Positions 58,861 to 64,000 of a DNA stretch of 64,000 bases are shown here, piece by piece. The notes beneath the pieces are model-generated. The model ran no database searches. It had not been told where the DNA came from and saw only the letters and a list, made by a program, of their open reading frames with translations. A program made the position numbers and the translations under genes. The DNA lies in the NCBI GenBank assembly GCA_965200535.1, contig CBDAUF010000002.1:1364001-1428000 (forward strand). Direction: 5' to 3'. How positions within the stretch are numbered: position 1 is the stretch's first letter; each line of letters opens with the position of its first letter. This DNA is from MPNO01 sp965200535. GTDB lineage: Bacteria > Pseudomonadota > Alphaproteobacteria > MPNO01.

Positions 58861-60927
58861 GCCACCCACGGGCGTTCGCCGCGGAGTGCGCGAGCGCTCT
58901 GCATCCGCGGCCCGTCAGGGCCGAACCCGATGGCCACCGCACCTTCGCGGCGGCGCTCCCTCAGGTCGATGATCCGCCCGGGCGCCGGGCATTTCCTGCG
59001 CGATACCGGCACCGCGGCGACGATCATCTCCGCCGCATGGCAATCTTCCTGGAGGGCGGCGCGGTCGAAGGCGATGGCAACCGGACCGTCGCTGCGCCGG
59101 AGAATGCATCCGATCCCGTCGCAGGCGAGCATGGAGTCCGGAAGCGTCCGCCCGTCGGGCCACGCTGCAGGCGCCGCCTGCCCGGCGCTCCTGAGCCAGT
59201 ATTCGCGGGTGAACCGTCTCGTCGCCGGTGCGATGGCGAGGCCGCCTTCGACGCGAACCGCGAAAGCGCCCGGATCGAGGCCGGCGAGAATGTCGGGCGG
59301 CCGTTCACGGATGCCGATCGCGGCGGCGGCGGCGAGGAAGGCCAGCCCCGGCAGCCGCAACCATCCGCGCCAGAGGCAGAGCCAGAGGCCGCCGGCAGCC
59401 GTAAGAGCGAGAAAGGCCGCAGGCATCGCCGGAACCAGACGCACCGCGGACGGCCACGCAGCCACGGTCTCGGCGATGGCGATGACGGCGGAGATCCCCC
59501 ATCCCATGGGAACCAGCGCGAGCCCTTCCAGTCCGAACGGCATCAGCAAGAACGCGACGATGGCCTAGGGCATGATCCAGAGGCCGGTGGCCGGCACCGC
59601 GAGCAGGTTGGCGACGACGCCGAAGACGGCAAACCGGTTGAAGTGGTAGATCGCGAAAGGCCCGGTTCCGAGGCCCGCGATCAGCGTCGTCAACCCGATG
59701 CCGAGCGCATAAAGGGCGAGCCGCCGCGCGAAACCCGGCAAGGCGGCCACTGACGGCCTCGTAGAACGCGACCAGGGCGATCACGGCGGCGAACGACATC
59801 TGGAAACTCGCGCTCAACAGGCTTTCCGGTGCGATCAGCAGGACCGCGGCCGCTGCGACGGCGACCAGACGCATCGAGATGGCGGCCCGGTCCAGCATCA
59901 CCGCCAGCAGGACCACCGAGAGCATCGTGAAGGCGCGCTGGGTCGGTATGGATGCGCCGGAAATCAGGAGGTAGACGAAGGCGCCGGCGAGGGCGCCGGC
60001 GGCGGCCCACTTCTTGATCGGATAGCGCAGCGCGACGGCCGGCACAGCGGCGAGTGCGGCGCGCAGGCCGCCGAAAAGGAGAACCACGACCAGAGAGAAA
60101 TGGAGGCCCGAAATGGCCAGCAGGTGCGCCAGACCGGCATCGCGCATGGCGTCGAGAACGCGGTCGGGAATGGCGCCGCGTTCGCCGGTGGTCAACGCGG
60201 CGGCGACAGCGCCTTCCCGGCCGGGAAGCACGGCCGCGATCCTCTCGGTCATGCGCTGGCGCAGCCGGTTCACCGTGGCGCGCAGACCGGGCGGATCCCG
60301 CGACGGTGCGAACTCCGGGCGGGAGACGGCAAAGCCGACCGCCCCCAGTCCGCGGAAATAGGCGCGGCGGGCAAAATCGAAACCGCCGGGAATCACCGGC
60401 GGTTGCGGCGGCTGGAGGATCGCGCGGACGGTGACGCGGTCTCCCGCCGCGGGCGCGGGGCCGGCGGAACGGACGCTGATCCGCACCCGCCGCGGCGTTT
60501 TTTCGGCCGCGAGCCGGGGGATGCGCGGTTCGGAGATGGTGAGCCGCCAGGCGCCGTGCTTGCCGCGCGAGACCGTCTCGATGGTTCCCGTCACCGTCGT
60601 CGGCCCCAGCCGCCGTTCGAGCGCCGGCGCGGCAACCGCGAGCGTGCGGATCTGGGCGAGCGAAAAACCGGCCGCCAGGGCCGCAACGCCGATCAGCAGC
60701 GCGCCGCAGGTCCGGCGCCGGCCGGCGAGCGAAGCGGCGATCACCGCCCCGGACGCCGCGAGCGTCCAGGGCGCGGGTTCCCGCGGCAGCGAGAAATAGA
60801 CCGCGATCCCGAGCCCGAAGGCGACCGGCAGCCACAGGATCCAGCGGTCGCGCTGGCCGGCAAGCGTCGTCAGCAGGCTGGATGCCAGGACGCGCCCGCC
60901 GCCCGCATTGCCAAACCCGGCGCTCAT
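58824..60927 (-). pseudogene. comEC: comEC/Rec2-family DNA-uptake channel, inactivated by frameshift and nonsense codon
   Basis: From ATG 60927 the frame encodes a normal ComEC start (DUF4131 part, then GERGAIPDRVLDAMRDAGLAHLLAISGLHFSL and SFQMSFAAVIALVAFYEAVSG). Near 59750-59760 homology moves to another frame, continuing FARRLALYALGIGLTTLIAGLGT, HFNRFAVFGVVANLLAVPATGLWIMP. There a TAG (59567-59565) stands where Trp is expected (a single G-to-A change from TGG), after which the same frame continues AIVAFLLMPFGLEGLALVPMGWG to a stop at 58824. Joined, the product would be about 700 residues, the usual size in alphaproteobacteria without the MBL domain. Two separate lesions argue for a true pseudogene, implying loss of this route of DNA uptake. 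Confidence 0.88.
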
Positions 60928-61001
60928 CGTGTAAGCGCTGCCCGGCGCAACGCCGCCCGCCCGCCCCCGGTGCGGGGGGATTCACCCGTGCAGGAGCCGC
61001 A

Positions 61002-62429
61002 ATGACGGTCGTCACCCGTTTCGCCCCCTCGCCGACCGGATTCCTTCATATCGGCGGTGCGCGGACAGCCTTGTTCAACTGGCTCTATGCGCGCCGTCAC
61101 GGCGGCCGTTTCCTGTTGCGGATCGAGGATACCGACAGACGCCGTTCCACCGACGAGGCGGTCGCCGGGATTCTGGACGGCCTCGCCTGGCTCGGGCTTG
61201 ACTGGGACGGTGAGCCGGTGAGCCAGTACGCGCGCCTCCCGCATCATGTCGACGCCGCCCGCCGCCTGCTCGACGAGGGCAAGGCCTATCGCTGTTATGC
61301 CACACCCGAGGAGCTTGCAGAAATGCGCGAGCGGGCGAAGGCGGAGGGGCGGACGACGCTGTACGACGGAAGATGGCGCGACCGCGATCCGGGCGAGGCC
61401 CCTCCCGGTGTGCAACCGGTGATCCGGTTCAGGGCCCCGCGCGAGGGCGAGACCGTCATCGAAGATGCCGTGCAGGGGAGCGTCCGCCTCGCCAACGCCC
61501 AGCTCGACGACATGGTGCTGCTGAGGAGCGACGGCACGCCCACCTACATGCTCGCCGTCGTGGTGGACGACCGCGACATGGGGATCACCCATGCGATCCG
61601 CGGCGACGACCATCTGACCAACGCGTTCCGCCAGACCCAGCTGTTCCGCGCGTTCGGCTGGACGCCGCCGGTCTACGCACACATCCCGCTGATCCACGGA
61701 TCCGACGGCGCCAAGCTGTCGAAACGCCACGGCGCGCTGGCGGTCGATGCCTACCGCGATCTCGGCGTCCTCCCCGACGCGCTGTTCAACGGCCTCCTGC
61801 GGCTGGGCTGGAGCCATGGGGACGACGAGATCATCGGCCGCGATCAGGCGGTCGCATGGTTCAATCTCGACCGGGTTGGACGCGGCGCAGCGCGTTTCGA
61901 TCTCGACCGGCTGATGAATCTCAACGCGCACTATCTGCGGGAAACCCCGGTCGACGCCCTAGTCGAAATGGTCCGTCCGCATGTCGAGAAGACGCTGGGC
62001 GCGGCGGTCGACGCAGACCGGCTGGACCGGCTGGTGCGCGCCATGCCGGGCCTGAAGCCGCGCGCCAACAGCCTCGTCGAACTGGCTGAAAATGCTGCCT
62101 TTTACCTCGCCGAACGGCCGATCCCGATCGACCGACGGGCGAGAAAGCTGCTTGGCGGGAACGCCCGGCAGATACTCCAAGCCTTGCTGCCCGCTCTCGA
62201 AGCGGTTGCGTCGTGGGAGGAGGACGAGATCGAGCCGGCGGTCCGGGAGTTCGCGAAACACCGGGGCATCAAGCTCGGCGCCGTCGCACAACCCCTGCGT
62301 GCCTGCTTGACCGGCCGAGCCGCCTCGCCCGGGATATTCGAGGTCGCCGCGGTGCTCGGCCGGACCGAGGCGCTCGGCCGCATCGAGGATGCGCTCTCCC
62401 CCGACGCGCCGACGACCAATTTGAACTGA
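61002..62429 (+). CDS. gltX: Glutamyl-tRNA synthetase
   Basis: The 475-residue class I synthetase has the HIGH-type motif PSPTGFLHIGGARTALFNWL at the N-terminus, LLRIEDTD, and the KMSKS-type loop GAKLSKRHGA (about 240), then the helical anticodon-binding domain. ATG 61002 was preferred to an in-frame start 40 codons earlier that would lie in the comEC promoter side. Alphaproteobacteria often carry two GltX proteins, one charging tRNA-Gln as well; which one this is cannot be told here. Confidence 0.95.
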   Translation: MTVVTRFAPSPTGFLHIGGARTALFNWLYARRHGGRFLLRIEDTDRRRSTDEAVAGILDGLAWLGLDWDGEPVSQYARLPHHVDAARRLLDEGKAYRCYATPEELAEMRERAKAEGRTTLYDGRWRDRDPGEAPPGVQPVIRFRAPREGETVIEDAVQGSVRLANAQLDDMVLLRSDGTPTYMLAVVVDDRDMGITHAIRGDDHLTNAFRQTQLFRAFGWTPPVYAHIPLIHGSDGAKLSKRHGALAVDAYRDLGVLPDALFNGLLRLGWSHGDDEIIGRDQAVAWFNLDRVGRGAARFDLDRLMNLNAHYLRETPVDALVEMVRPHVEKTLGAAVDADRLDRLVRAMPGLKPRANSLVELAENAAFYLAERPIPIDRRARKLLGGNARQILQALLPALEAVASWEEDEIEPAVREFAKHRGIKLGAVAQPLRACLTGRAASPGIFEVAAVLGRTEALGRIEDALSPDAPTTNLN

Positions 62430-62449
62430 AGGCGCTGAATATCTAGAGT
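62421..62449 (+). promoter_or_regulatory. Candidate gltA promoter
   Basis: TTGAAC (62421-62426) and TAGAGT (62444-62449) stand 17 bases apart, straddling the gltX stop and 43 bases before the gltA ATG. AAGGGGG (62482-62488) is the ribosome site. Consensus match only. Confidence 0.45.
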
Positions 62450-62492
62450 CCGCTGCCGGCGTGCGGCCGGAGAGTCTCGCCAAGGGGGAACG

Positions 62493-63827
<1,335 letters not shown>

Positions 63828-63841
63828 AGGCCGTCCGGCCT
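63828..63841. terminator. Possible shared hairpin between gltA and gloA
   Basis: AGGCC (63828-63832) and GGCCT (63837-63841) form a five-pair stem with a four-base loop exactly between the two convergent stops. There is no T tract, so intrinsic termination is uncertain. Confidence 0.3.
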
Positions 63842-64000
63842 CACGACCGCTGGATCAACTCGATCCGGTATCCGTCCGGGTCCTCGATGAAAGCCATGTG
63901 GGTCTGGCTGCCGCCGAATTTCATCGGCCCCGGCGGCCGCGGAATCCTGACGCCCTCCTCCTGCAGCGCCGCGCAGGTGGCATAGACATCGGGAACCGCA
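63841..64000 (-). CDS. gloA: Lactoylglutathione lyase (glyoxalase I), C-terminal fragment (partial)
   Basis: The frame is open from the window edge to TGA at 63843-63841 and encodes VYATCAALQEEGVRIPRPP, GPMKFGGSQTHMAFIEDPDGYRIELIQRS. The HMAFIEDPDGYRIEL end, with its metal-binding Glu, is characteristic of glyoxalase I, which isomerises the methylglyoxal-glutathione hemithioacetal. The N-terminal part is outside the window. Confidence 0.85.
   Translation of the reverse strand, partial: AVPDVYATCAALQEEGVRIPRPPGPMKFGGSQTHMAFIEDPDGYRIELIQRS

Overview
The window is a high-GC chromosomal segment of a free-living alphaproteobacterium, most like Rhodospirillales or a related marine group. The evidence is gene content and order. 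Four alphaproteobacterial housekeeping blocks are recognisable: mltB-rlpA-tmk-holB-metG-tatD-MBL; groESL with a CIRCE operator; hflX-hfq-trkA-ntrX-ntrY next to ispDF-pgpA-cinA; and tpiA-secG-pyrG-kdsA-eno-ftsB-pdhABC-lpd-lipA-coq10. A ppiD-trpD-trpC-moaC-moeA-lexA-comEC-gltX-gltA run closes the window. Genes are densely packed with many ATGA/TGATG overlaps, no stretch above about 300 bases lacks a gene, and I saw no tRNA, rRNA, IS element or CRISPR array.

Layout. 1-538: tail of a periplasmic binding-type PBP activator, convergent with a 73-codon gene that only makes sense as a selenoprotein W (in-frame TGA at the CxxU position). 780-1982: MFS exporter. 2111-9539 (+): a three-subunit molybdenum hydroxylase followed by hydantoinase/oxoprolinase hyuA-hyuB. 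9529-17337 (-): an Atm1-like ABC exporter, a two-subunit CoA-transferase-like enzyme, an orphan TRAP binding protein, a zinc alcohol dehydrogenase, an SDR and a MetE-like enzyme. Together 2.1-15.4 kb looks like an accessory catabolic region of unknown substrate. 17483-25224 (+): cell wall, dTMP synthesis, replication clamp loader, Met-tRNA synthetase, TatD, MBL and MazG. 25261-36760 (-): dehydrogenase, inositol-phosphatase family, groESL, hflX, hfq, HAD, trkA, ntrX, ntrY. 37005-40011 (+): isoprenoid, phospholipid and NAD-recycling genes. 39948-52209 (-): coQ10-binding protein back through the pyruvate dehydrogenase and lower-glycolysis genes. 52400-63827: ppiD, tryptophan, molybdopterin, SOS and TCA genes, with comEC on the opposite strand as a pseudogene.

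How it fits together. The pdhA-pdhB-pdhC-lpd-lipA run puts the enzyme complex beside its lipoylation enzyme, and tpiA/eno feed it. moaC and moeA make the cofactor used by enzymes such as the 2.1-5.7 kb hydroxylase, though no XdhC-type maturation factor is present here. The most interesting items are the selenoprotein W with a candidate bacterial SECIS hairpin, a comEC inactivated by two separate lesions, and three conserved blocks that each seem to lack an internal segment (dacA; dusB-ntrB-ntrC; trpE-trpG). The trp gap holds an AT-rich patch unlike the rest of the DNA.
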